Assembly (NCBI GenBank): GCA_030066475.1
Contig: JASJBO010000310.1
Span: 1 to 9,125, forward strand
Source of the DNA: Myxococcota bacterium
Lineage (GTDB): Bacteria > Myxococcota_A > UBA9160 > PR03
DNA length: 9,125 bases
Direction of reading: 5' to 3'
In this document: positions 1 to 6,287 of the stretch, piece after piece
Numbering within the stretch: the stretch's first letter is position 1
How the letters are laid out: every line of letters starts with the position of its first letter
Notes under the pieces: model-generated
What the model was told of the DNA's origin: nothing
Seen by the model: only the letters and a program-made list of their open reading frames with translations
The model's database searches: none
Made by a program: the position numbers and the translations under genes

Positions 1-1350
1 CGCCAGACCGTGCACGCCCGCGACGAGCGCGTGACGCGGCTCGAGGAGAGCCACTCGAGCGGGCTGGGCGTCCGGGTGCTGGCCGGCGGCGCCTGGGGCT
101 TCGCCGCCTCCGCGCTGCGCGACGAGCGCGAGGTCGAGCGCGTGACCGCGCTCGCGCTCGAGATCGCGCGCGGCAGCGCCACGCTGCGCGCGCGCCAGGT
201 CGCGCTGGCGGCCGAGCCCGTCGTGCGCACCCGCTACCGCTCGCCGCGCCGGATCGATCCGTTCGGCGTGCCGCTCGCCGAGAAGGCCGAGCTCGCGCTG
301 GGCGTGAACGCGCTGCTGCGCGCGGAGCCCGAGATCGGCGTCGCCGAGTGCGGGCTGGGCGCCTGGCAGCGCCTGCAGCACTTCGCGTCGACCGAGGGCG
401 CGCGCATCGCGACCGACCTGGTGCGCACCTGGGGCCAGGCGCGCGCCAGCGCCGTCGGAGCCGGCGACAGCCAGACGCGCAGCCTGGCGGTGAACCCGCG
501 CCACGCGGGATGGGAGCACGTCGTCGCCGCCGACCTGCCGGGCCACGCGGCCCAGCTGGCCCGCGAGGCGCGCGAGAAGCTCCACGCGCGCCCGGGCCCG
601 GTGGGCGAGCTCGACCTGATCCTCGACCCGCTGCACCTGTGCCTCACGATCCACGAGACCTGCGGCCACCCGAGCGAGCTCGACCGCGCGCTCGGCTGGG
701 AGGCCAACTTCGCGGGGACCTCGTTCCTCACGCCCGACCAGCTCGGCACGCTCCGCTATGGCTCACCCGCCGTGTCGCTGGTCGCCGACAACACGCTGCC
801 TGTGGGCCTGGCGTCGACCGGCTTCGACGACGAGGGCGTCGCCGGCCAGCGCTGGGACATCGTGCGCGACGGCCTGTTCGTCGGCTACAGCACGAGCCGC
901 GAGGTGGCGGGCGCGATCGACGAGCCGCGCTCGCGCGGGTCGGCGCGCGCCGACTCCTGGGCCTCGGTGCCGATCGTGCGGATCGCCAACGTCGGGCTCG
1001 AGCCCGGCGACGCCACGCTCGACGAGCTGGTGGCGGACACCCGCGACGGCATCCTGATCCAGGGCATGGGCACCTACTCGATCGACCAGCGCCGGCTCAA
1101 CTTCCAGTTCGGCGGCGACCGCTTCACGCGCATCGAGAACGGCCGCCTCACCGAGCCGCTCCAGCGCGTCACCTACCAGGGCACCACGCCCGAGTTCTGG
1201 AACGCCTGCGACGGCGTCTGCGACCGCGCCCACTGGGAGCCCAACGGCGTGCTGACCTGCGGCAAGGGCGAGCCGATGCAGTACGGCCAGATGACGCACG
1301 GCGCCGCGCACGCGCGCTTCCGCCGCGTGCGGGTGGGCAGTGCCAAGTGA
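1..1350 (+). CDS. tldD: TldD-family metallopeptidase, 5' end cut by window edge
   Basis: This is the catalytic subunit of the TldD/TldE peptidase, a cytoplasmic heterodimer that degrades unfolded or modified peptides; in E. coli it matures microcin B17 and degrades the antitoxin CcdA. The frame is open from base 1, so the GTG at base 10 is probably not the start and about 30-40 N-terminal residues lie outside the window. The zinc motif HExxxH is visible as HETCGH (bases 652-669), inside the family context HETCGHPSELDRALGWEA. The C-terminal half carries the usual blocks GTYSIDQRRLNFQFGGDRF and CGKGEPMQYGQMTHGAAHA. About 450 residues are present, against roughly 480 for full-length homologues. 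Its stop overlaps the start of tldE, so the two are translationally coupled. Codons end almost always in G or C, typical of resident genes here. The family call is very secure; the natural substrate in this organism is unknown. Confidence 0.94.
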   Translation, partial: RQTVHARDERVTRLEESHSSGLGVRVLAGGAWGFAASALRDEREVERVTALALEIARGSATLRARQVALAAEPVVRTRYRSPRRIDPFGVPLAEKAELALGVNALLRAEPEIGVAECGLGAWQRLQHFASTEGARIATDLVRTWGQARASAVGAGDSQTRSLAVNPRHAGWEHVVAADLPGHAAQLAREAREKLHARPGPVGELDLILDPLHLCLTIHETCGHPSELDRALGWEANFAGTSFLTPDQLGTLRYGSPAVSLVADNTLPVGLASTGFDDEGVAGQRWDIVRDGLFVGYSTSREVAGAIDEPRSRGSARADSWASVPIVRIANVGLEPGDATLDELVADTRDGILIQGMGTYSIDQRRLNFQFGGDRFTRIENGRLTEPLQRVTYQGTTPEFWNACDGVCDRAHWEPNGVLTCGKGEPMQYGQMTHGAAHARFRRVRVGSAK

Positions 1351-2636
1351 TCGAGCGCGAGCGCTCGCAGGCGGTGCTCGAGCAGGCGCTGGCGGAGGCG
1401 CGTGCCGACGACGTCGAGCTGGCGCTGCGCTCGACGCGGGCGGCCACCACGCGCTTCGCGGGCAACGCGATCACGCAGAACGTCGAGACGCTGCGTCCGG
1501 GGCTCGCGGTCACCGCCTGGTTCGGCAGGCGATCGGGCACCGCCAGCACCGACCAGCTCGACCCGCAGTCGGTTCGCGAGGCGGTGCGCCGCGCGGAGGC
1601 CAGCGCGCGGGTGGCGCCCGAGGACCCCGAGACGCTGCCGACCCTGGGCCCGCAGCGCTACCTCGAGGTGCCGAGCTTCGACCCGGCGGTGCGCGAGTTC
1701 GGGCCGGCGCGCCGCGCCGAGGCCGCGCGGCAGATGGTCGAGGTGGCGCGCGAGCGCGGGCTCTCGCTGTCGGGCGCGGTGACGCTGCGCGAGGGCTCCC
1801 ACGCGCTCGCCACGAGGAACGGACTGCGCGCGTACGCCGCCGAGAGCGCCGTCACCGGCTCGTGCACCGCGGACGCTGGCACGGGCAGCGGCTGGGCCGC
1901 GGCGGGACACCGCCGGCCCGAGCGCGTCGACTTCGCGGCGCTCGCGCGCCGCGCCAGCGAGAAGGCGCTCGCCGCGCGCGATCCGATCGAGGTCCCGGCG
2001 GGCGACTGGAGCGTCGTGCTCGAGCCCGCCGCGCTGGCCGAGCTGCTGCAGTGGATCACCTGGAGCTGGAACGCGCGCGACACCTACGCGGGCCGCACCT
2101 TCCTGTCGGGCCGCGTCGGCGAGCGGCTGCTGGGCGAGAACGTCACCCTGCGCACCCGGCCGCGCGAGCCCGACCTGATGGCCCTGCCCTTCGGCTGGCA
2201 CGGCCTGCCCACCGTCGAGGACACCTGGATCGACCGCGGGCGCATCGTGCGCTTCTTCCACGACCGCTGGACCGCGCGCCGCCACGGCGTGCCCGCCACC
2301 GGCTGGCCGCAGGGCCTGGCGCTCGACGGCGGCGCCGAGAGCCCCGAGGCGCTGATCGGCGGCACCCGCCGCGGGCTGCTGGTAACGCGCTTCTGGTACA
2401 TCCGCTCGGTCGACCCGATGCGGCTGCTGCTCACCGGGATGACGCGCGACGGCACGTTCCTGGTGGATGACGGGCGCGTGGTGGGCGCCGTGAAGAACCT
2501 GCGCTTCAACGAGTCGCCGCTGCGCGCGCTGTCGGCCGTGGAGGCCATGACGCCCGCCGCTCCCGTGTCCGGCCGGATGCTGGCGCCGAGTGCGCGCCTC
2601 TCCGCCTTCCACTTCGACTCGACGACCGGCTTCTAG
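1347..2636 (+). CDS. tldE: TldE/PmbA-family non-catalytic peptidase partner
   Basis: This is the partner subunit of TldD (PmbA/TldE), 429 residues. The GTG start at 1347 is chosen because GTGA overlaps the tldD stop (TGA 1348-1350), a classic translational-coupling arrangement, and because the protein then starts where the family does (IERERSQAVLEQALAEARA). The open frame reaches much further upstream, but that part is a shadow of tldD. Family blocks visible are TRFAGNAITQNVE near the N-terminus, ATRNGLRAYAAES mid-protein, and TGMTRDGTFLVDDGRVVGAV and KNLRFNESPLRALSAVEAM near the C-terminus. No HExxxH motif is found, as expected for the non-catalytic subunit; the active zinc centre is in TldD. 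It is probably the last gene of its operon. No strong intrinsic terminator is seen after the TAG stop. Confidence 0.94.
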   Translation: MIERERSQAVLEQALAEARADDVELALRSTRAATTRFAGNAITQNVETLRPGLAVTAWFGRRSGTASTDQLDPQSVREAVRRAEASARVAPEDPETLPTLGPQRYLEVPSFDPAVREFGPARRAEAARQMVEVARERGLSLSGAVTLREGSHALATRNGLRAYAAESAVTGSCTADAGTGSGWAAAGHRRPERVDFAALARRASEKALAARDPIEVPAGDWSVVLEPAALAELLQWITWSWNARDTYAGRTFLSGRVGERLLGENVTLRTRPREPDLMALPFGWHGLPTVEDTWIDRGRIVRFFHDRWTARRHGVPATGWPQGLALDGGAESPEALIGGTRRGLLVTRFWYIRSVDPMRLLLTGMTRDGTFLVDDGRVVGAVKNLRFNESPLRALSAVEAMTPAAPVSGRMLAPSARLSAFHFDSTTGF

Positions 2637-2674
2637 CGGGTGGACTTCGCTCGCCTGGTTGAACCTACAAGGCT

Positions 2675-2716
2675 TTCGGTCGAATCGACGCGGAACGAGG
2701 GGGAAAGGCCCCGTGC
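2675..2716 (+). repeat. Dispersed 42-bp repeat, copy 1
   Basis: The segment begins TTCGGTCGAATCGACGCGG and ends GAAAGGCCCCGTGC. It is matched in the same orientation at 6158-6199 with 40 of 42 identical bases; the differences are A/G at the 20th base and G/A at the 28th. It contains a small dyad, GTCGA-A-TCGAC, and a potential stem GGGG-AAAGG-CCCC. An AAGGC a few bases upstream is also shared by both copies. It lies 39 bp after the tldE stop. It is not part of any recognised gene; a REP/MITE-like or structured element is possible. Confidence 0.9.
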
Positions 2717-2818
2717 CACCGCGCGGCTGGGCTCCTCACGGATCGTCCCAGCGAAGCAGGACGTGGAGCTCCGGGCCGGGTCCGCGGGGACGGTAGTATG
2801 AGCGAACTCGGTTTCCTT

Positions 2819-2825
2819 GGAGGGG
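2819..2825 (+). promoter_or_regulatory. Ribosome binding site of the EI24-like gene
   Basis: GGAGGGG lies 4 bases before the ATG at 2830 (6 bases if only GGAGG is counted). It is the clearest Shine-Dalgarno sequence in the window and decides the start of this gene. Confidence 0.75.
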
Positions 2826-2829
2826 TTCG

Positions 2830-3672
2830 ATGGCTCCGGGTGCGTCCGACGGAACGATGCGAAGCGGCTTCCGACTTCCCATGCAGGGTGGACGCCTCAT
2901 CCTGAGTGAACGCCGACTCTGGGCACCCGCCATGGCGCCAATCGGCTTGTCGTTGGTGGCTCTTGGCGTCGCCGTCTCGCTTCTCGTGAGCTATGCGGCG
3001 GAGCTCTACACCTGGGTCACCCATTGGATGCCGCTTCTGGATGCGGAGACATGGTGGTCGTGGCTGTGGATCGGGCCGGCGATTGCGGTCCTCAAGCTGG
3101 TCGGGGCACTCCTCTTCGCCACGATCGCGGGAATCTCGATCCTCATTGCGTTCCTGGTAGCGAGTATCCTGGCGTCGCCGTTCTTGGACCTGCTCTCCTA
3201 CCGGGTCGAGTCTCTTCGGTCTGGCGAGGTCGTCGATGAGTCTTCCAGCGGCCTGCTCGGGATGGGGACGGATGTGCTGCGCTCCATGGCGCAGGAGATG
3301 CGTCGGGTGGTGTTCTTTCTGATCGTGGTTGGCAGCTTGAGCCTGGTGGGCTTCGTGATTCCCGGCGCTCATCTTCTCACCGGGCCTGCGATCGTGGCGA
3401 TTACGATCTTCTTCCTGCCACTCGACTACGCGAGCTTCACCCTCGATCGCCGCCAGCTGTCGTTCCGGCAGAAGCGGGAATGGTTGCTTGCAAACAAGCC
3501 GCCAGTGGTCGGCTTCGGGGCTGCGGCCTTCTTGATCTGCTTGGTACCGGGCTTGAACCTTCTCGCGATGCCAATGATGGTGGCCGGAGGGACCCTGTTG
3601 GTCCTCCGCCACGCGCCGCAAGGGACGGATTCGGCGCGCCGGGCGGAGTCGACGCGCGCCGAAGCGGGTTGA
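2830..3672 (+). CDS. EI24/CysZ-family (DUF540) integral membrane protein
   Basis: This is a 280-residue inner-membrane protein of the EI24 superfamily, which includes the sulfate permease CysZ; function outside CysZ proper is poorly known. Hydrophobic blocks lie at about residues 36-60, 75-115 (a long hairpin-like stretch ending ASPFLDLLSYRVE), 155-200 and 228-262. The motif SPFLD after the second block and the stretch FLPLDYASFTLDRRQLSF are typical of the family, as is the closing VPGLNLLAMPMMVAGGTLL. The ATG at 2830 has a good ribosome-binding site. The last residues (DSARRAESTRAEAG) are polar, unlike the rest, and are encoded by a perfect inverted repeat (3630-3663), so the natural C-terminus may have been altered. 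Third codon positions are less GC-biased than in tldD/tldE, hinting at a different origin. It stands alone, so a role in sulfate uptake cannot be claimed. Confidence 0.85.
   Translation: MAPGASDGTMRSGFRLPMQGGRLILSERRLWAPAMAPIGLSLVALGVAVSLLVSYAAELYTWVTHWMPLLDAETWWSWLWIGPAIAVLKLVGALLFATIAGISILIAFLVASILASPFLDLLSYRVESLRSGEVVDESSSGLLGMGTDVLRSMAQEMRRVVFFLIVVGSLSLVGFVIPGAHLLTGPAIVAITIFFLPLDYASFTLDRRQLSFRQKREWLLANKPPVVGFGAAAFLICLVPGLNLLAMPMMVAGGTLLVLRHAPQGTDSARRAESTRAEAG
3630..3663 (+). repeat. Perfect 10-bp inverted repeat at the 3' end of the EI24-like gene
   Basis: Arms TTCGGCGCGC (3630-3639) and GCGCGCCGAA (3654-3663) enclose a 14-base loop. It would form a strong hairpin over the last codons, ending 9 bases before the end of the stop codon. 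No T-run follows, so it is not a canonical intrinsic terminator, though it could stall or protect the transcript. It may also mark the boundary of the intron-derived segment that follows. Confidence 0.7.
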
Positions 3673-3708
3673 TTCCACCGAGCCTTCATACGGCATCCGA
3701 GCTGCGCC

Positions 3709-4359
3709 GTGCACCTCGGCGCTCGCCGAGGGGATCCCACAGCACTCGATCCTTGCTTCGAGCAGAGGGTGAAGCCTCGGCTCCGCGGCCAGGCAATCCT
3801 GGTCCGGTATGCCGACGACTTCGTCGTCGGCTTCGAATACAAGGACGATGCACAGCGCGTGATGGACGCCCTCGGCGAGCGGCTCGGGCACTTCGGACTG
3901 ACCCTGCATCCCGACATGACGCGCCTCCTGCCCTTCCGGCGACCGCCGAAGGGGCAAACGGGCGGGAAGGGTCGGGCGACCTTCGACTTCCTCGGGTTCA
4001 CGTTCTACTGGGCGCGGACTCGCAAGGGACGTTGGGGGATGTTCTGCAAGACGCGCAGTGCGAGCCTGAGGCGGATCATCCAGTCCGTCTACGGCTGGTG
4101 TCGTCGCCACCGACACCTGCCGGTTGCGGCTCAGCACAAAGCGCTCACGAGGCGCATCCAGGGCCACTTCAACTACTTCGCGGTGAGCGGCAACTTTCGA
4201 AGCTTGCTGCTCGTCATCGAGCAGGCGACGCGGTCCTGGTACAAGTGGCTCTGCCGTCGGAGCCAACGCCAGCGTCTCACGTGGGAGCGGTTCGCGGATC
4301 TTCTCCGCGACTTCCCGCTCCCCAAGCCCCGGATCCGGGTCCGGATCTGGGGCCCGTAG
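3709..4359 (+). pseudogene. Group II intron reverse transcriptase/maturase, 5'-truncated
   Basis: This is the C-terminal half of a group II intron-encoded protein (LtrA-like). Clear homology starts at about 3749 (LDPCFEQRVKPRLRG) and includes the catalytic motif YADD (3808-3819, context LVRYADDFVVGFE). RT blocks 6-7 follow (GLTLHPDMTRLLPF, FDFLGFTFYW), then the thumb/maturase domain X (WCRRHRHLPVAAQHKAL, GHFNYFAVSGNFRS, WYKWLCRRSQRQRLTWERF), ending at PLPKPRIRVRIWGP. No HNH endonuclease domain is present. Fingers and palm blocks 0-4 are missing, about half of a normal protein of 400-450 residues. Bases 3716-3748 can be aligned loosely to the SPLLANxYLH block in another frame, suggesting a frameshift as well as truncation. 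The GTG at 3709 is only the first start in the open frame. It cannot be a working reverse transcriptase. Domain V of its intron follows at once. Confidence 0.9.
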
Positions 4360-4380
4360 CCACGAGCCTCCTTCACGGAG

Positions 4381-4414
4381 GAGCCGGATGGTGGAAATCT
4401 CCTTGTCCGGATCT
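4381..4414 (+). ncRNA. Group II intron domain V relic
   Basis: Exactly 34 nt, the standard length of domain V, starting GAGCCGGAT with the catalytic AGC triad at 4382-4384, a GAAA loop at 4394-4397, and the closing strand GTCCGGATCT. The lower stem pairs well (GAGCCGGA with TCCGGATC) except for one G-A mismatch where most introns have G-U. In the upper stem two G-C pairs form, with one T-T mismatch. It lies 21 bp after the maturase stop, preceded by a CCTCC-TTCAC-GGAGG hairpin (4367-4381), as expected for the end of domain IV. The mismatches suggest decay. The identification is by eye from the consensus. Confidence 0.72.
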
Positions 4415-4421
4415 GGCGAGG

Positions 4422-4455
4422 GCCCGGGGTGGGCAACTGCCCCGGGCTACTCAAC
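4422..4455 (+). ncRNA. Probable group II intron domain VI and 3' splice end
   Basis: An 8-bp perfect stem, GCCCGGGG (4422-4429) with CCCCGGGC (4440-4447), lies 7 bases after domain V. It is followed by TACTCAAC, which resembles the branch-point strand and AY-type 3' end of bacterial group II introns. The intron would then end at about 4455 (CAAC) or 4457. The exact branch-point A and junction cannot be fixed without the spliced exons or an intact relative. Confidence 0.55.
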
Positions 4456-4469
4456 ACCTGCGGTCTCGG

Positions 4470-4619
4470 ACGAGCACGGGCGACTCGCCCCTCGTGGTGC
4501 CCATCGCGCTGGCCGTCGACACCCCGCTCGGTCTCGTCGCGCACGCCCAGGCGGTCTCGCTCCATCCGAGCGGCGAGGCCCAGCGGTTCTCGAACCCGGT
4601 CGCGCTCGTCACTCACTGA
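4470..4619 (+). pseudogene. Orphan C-terminal coding fragment, possibly the intron's 3' exon
   Basis: Immediately after the intron relic, this frame shows a strong coding signature: 46 of 49 codons end in G or C, first positions are G-rich and second positions are A/T-rich. It ends in a TGA at 4617-4619. The peptide (SPLVVPIALAVDTPLGLVA, then HAQAVSLHPSG, then RFSNPVALVTH) recalls the C-terminal pattern 'xQAxxxDP...SNxVxL' seen in secreted proteins of Planctomycetes and Myxococcota; this resemblance is from memory and weak. No start codon or N-terminal part is present, because everything upstream is intron. The stop overlaps the convergent minus-strand gene by 7 bp. The alternative is chance coding statistics in GC-rich DNA. 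Confidence 0.42.
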
Positions 4620-6085
4620 GGCCGCGGAGGCCCCAGCGCGCGGATCGCGGCGGAGTAGACCGCGAACAGGAAGAGCGCGTGGGCGACGAGCGTGTAGCGG
4701 ATCTGCGTCAGGTCCTGCGTCGCCGCGAACACGCCGGCGTTGAGCAGGCAGAAGAGCGCGGCGGGCGTCACGGCCGCCCACTGCTCGGCTCTCCAGCGAG
4801 AACCGCGGCGAGAGACCAGCGCGACGACGAGGGCCGCGAGGGTCACCAGGCCGCCGACGATCAGGTGGACGCGCGCCAGCACCGGGTGGTGGAAGGCGTA
4901 GCGTCGGTAGATCTTGGCCGTGTTGTCCGTGCGCCAGTCGTGCAACCAGTTCTCCGTCTGGGGCTCGATCAGCACGGCGCCCGGCAGGTGCGCGTAGAAG
5001 GAGATCGTCGCGAGCAGGTTCTCGGTCGTGTCGCGCACGATGTCCGCCGCGATCCAGAACCAGCGCTCCCGCAGGGCGTGCGCCGCCAGCCCGTCGACGA
5101 GCTCCACCACCTGCTCGTCGTCGTTGCCGGTCACCCAGCGCAGCATGCGGCGGGCCTCGAAGATCTCGCGGTCGTGCGCGACCGCCTGCTCCCGGGTCAT
5201 CCGACTGCGCAGGTCCTGGGGCAGCGTGTCGTAGGTCCGCTCCACGTTCCGGTAGACCACGCGCTGGTGGAGGAGCTGCGTCTTCAGGGGCCAGCGCCGC
5301 TTCGAGTACTCCTGGCTCGAGGCGTAGGCCACCAGTGCTGCGAAGCCCACGGCGCACACGGCCGTGACGGTCGCGAAGCGCCGCAGGGGGACCTCCGACC
5401 GACGGACCAGCATCCAGACGAGGACGCTCCCCACCGCCGTGCCGAGCACGACCCAGTTCTTCTCCACGCGCAGCGCGATGAGGAGGCCCTGCGCCAGGAC
5501 GAGCATGCCCCAGGTGGGAAGCGCGGGTGTGGCGCGCGTCACCAGCCCGGCGAACGCCGCCAGGAAGACGAGCGAGGCGCTGAGCGCGGGCCCGTCGACC
5601 ATGATCGTCAGCGTGTAGTGCAGGAGCATCGGGTCGAGCAGGAGCAATGCTCCCAGGAGGAACGCCGCTCGCTTTCCAGACGGTCGCAGCCCCAGGCGTC
5701 CCGCCACCCACAGGAAGTACGCCAGCCCGGCGACGGCCACTCCGATCTGGAACACCTGCAACACCCACAGCCCGCGCAGGTGCTCCGCGGTCTCGGGCTC
5801 CTTCCACTCTCCGAACGCGGGCAGGAAGCTGTCGCCGCCGTGCAACTCGTCGGCGGCGGCCAGCCAGTGCGGGTAGAGGACGCCGCGGAACGGATCGACG
5901 CGCTCCGTGCGCGCCAGCCACAGGTTGATGCGCGTGTCGCCGTAGGGAGCGACGTCACCCAGATTGGAGATCGCGTAGCTCAGCCCCGTGACCGAGAAGA
6001 CGGCGAGGAGGGCGAAGACGAGCACGCCGCGGCGCGGCCGCGTGTGGGGCTCTTCGTCCGACACGTCGACATGATGCACGCCCAC
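4613..6085 (-). CDS. Polytopic membrane protein, GT-C glycosyltransferase-like
   Basis: This is a protein of 490 residues if it starts at the GTG at 6085, or 483 from the GTG at 6064; both precede the first membrane segment (GVLVFALLAVFSVTGLSYAI). GATGGG at a spacing of 6 bases slightly favours 6085. There are about eight to nine hydrophobic segments. The first external loop carries acidic residues after the first membrane helix (GDVAPYGDTRINLW), and a later block reads DPMLLHYTLTIMVDGPALSA followed by LLIALRVEKNW. This order resembles GT-C fold glycosyltransferases, with an acidic residue in loop 1 and an acidic motif before a membrane helix, but I recognise no specific family. A large soluble loop (about QEYSKRRWPLK to RTDNTAKIYRR) lies before the last membrane helices. 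It converges with the orphan fragment. A role in building surface glycans is inference only. Confidence 0.8.
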   Translation of the reverse strand: MGVHHVDVSDEEPHTRPRRGVLVFALLAVFSVTGLSYAISNLGDVAPYGDTRINLWLARTERVDPFRGVLYPHWLAAADELHGGDSFLPAFGEWKEPETAEHLRGLWVLQVFQIGVAVAGLAYFLWVAGRLGLRPSGKRAAFLLGALLLLDPMLLHYTLTIMVDGPALSASLVFLAAFAGLVTRATPALPTWGMLVLAQGLLIALRVEKNWVVLGTAVGSVLVWMLVRRSEVPLRRFATVTAVCAVGFAALVAYASSQEYSKRRWPLKTQLLHQRVVYRNVERTYDTLPQDLRSRMTREQAVAHDREIFEARRMLRWVTGNDDEQVVELVDGLAAHALRERWFWIAADIVRDTTENLLATISFYAHLPGAVLIEPQTENWLHDWRTDNTAKIYRRYAFHHPVLARVHLIVGGLVTLAALVVALVSRRGSRWRAEQWAAVTPAALFCLLNAGVFAATQDLTQIRYTLVAHALFLFAVYSAAIRALGPPRPQ

Positions 6086-6287
6086 CGACAGCCCATCAAC
6101 GCCGCCGGTCGATGGGACAATCGAGCTGCGTTCCCGGCCAGGCTCCGATAAGGCGCATTCGGTCGAATCGACGCGGGACGAGGGAGAAAGGCCCCGTGCG
6201 GGGCAGCTGGTCGCACCCCCCCGGCGACAGCATACAGGGGCGAAGCCGGGATCGAAGCAGAGCACTCGTCGAACGCCCGATCGAAGC
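6086..6287. other. Non-coding junction segment between the membrane protein and the broken oxidoreductase
   Basis: About 200 bp with no recognisable protein homology on either strand. It holds repeat copy 2 (6158-6199), two hairpins directly behind it, and GATCGAAGC occurring twice (6250-6258 and 6279-6287). The second of these touches the point where oxidoreductase homology ends, so it may be a trace of the rearrangement. Frames that cross this segment are read-through of the broken gene. Confidence 0.55.

Larger units (their letters stand above)
2637..2829. other. Intergenic spacer between tldE and the EI24-like gene
   Basis: This 193-bp gap contains copy 1 of the 42-bp dispersed repeat (2675-2716) and a following hairpin with 6-bp perfect arms, GCTGGG (2726-2731) and CCCAGC (2747-2752). 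At its right end is the ribosome-binding site of the next gene. A short frame from 2590 to 2796 runs through it but overlaps tldE and the repeat and resembles no protein I know. No convincing sigma-70 promoter was found. Confidence 0.6.

Noticed and set aside
348..1346. Upstream extension of the tldE frame
   Set aside because: It is Arg/Pro/Ala-rich shadow coding inside tldD; family alignment starts at the GTG at 1347.
2794..2799. TAGTAT as a -10 promoter box for the EI24-like gene
   Set aside because: Only four of six bases match the consensus and no -35 box lies at a proper distance.
3630..3672. A third copy of the 42-bp repeat
   Set aside because: It shares only TTCGG and GTCGACGCG with the repeat; the rest does not align, so this is more likely chance in GC-rich sequence.
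2665..4266. Minus-strand frame of 533 codons across the EI24-like gene and the intron relic
   Set aside because: It is antisense to two recognised protein families, is low in hydrophobic segments and has no family signature.
3709..4359. Reverse transcriptase of a retron or diversity-generating element
   Set aside because: The thumb/maturase domain and the following domain V fit a group II intron; no msr/msd-like structure, template repeat or variable repeat is seen.
4173..5921. Long minus-strand open frame of 582 codons overlapping the membrane protein gene
   Set aside because: Its product is dominated by Arg, Ala, Gly and Pro, and it lies out of frame with the gene that has clear membrane helices. 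Long shadow frames are expected in DNA this GC-rich.
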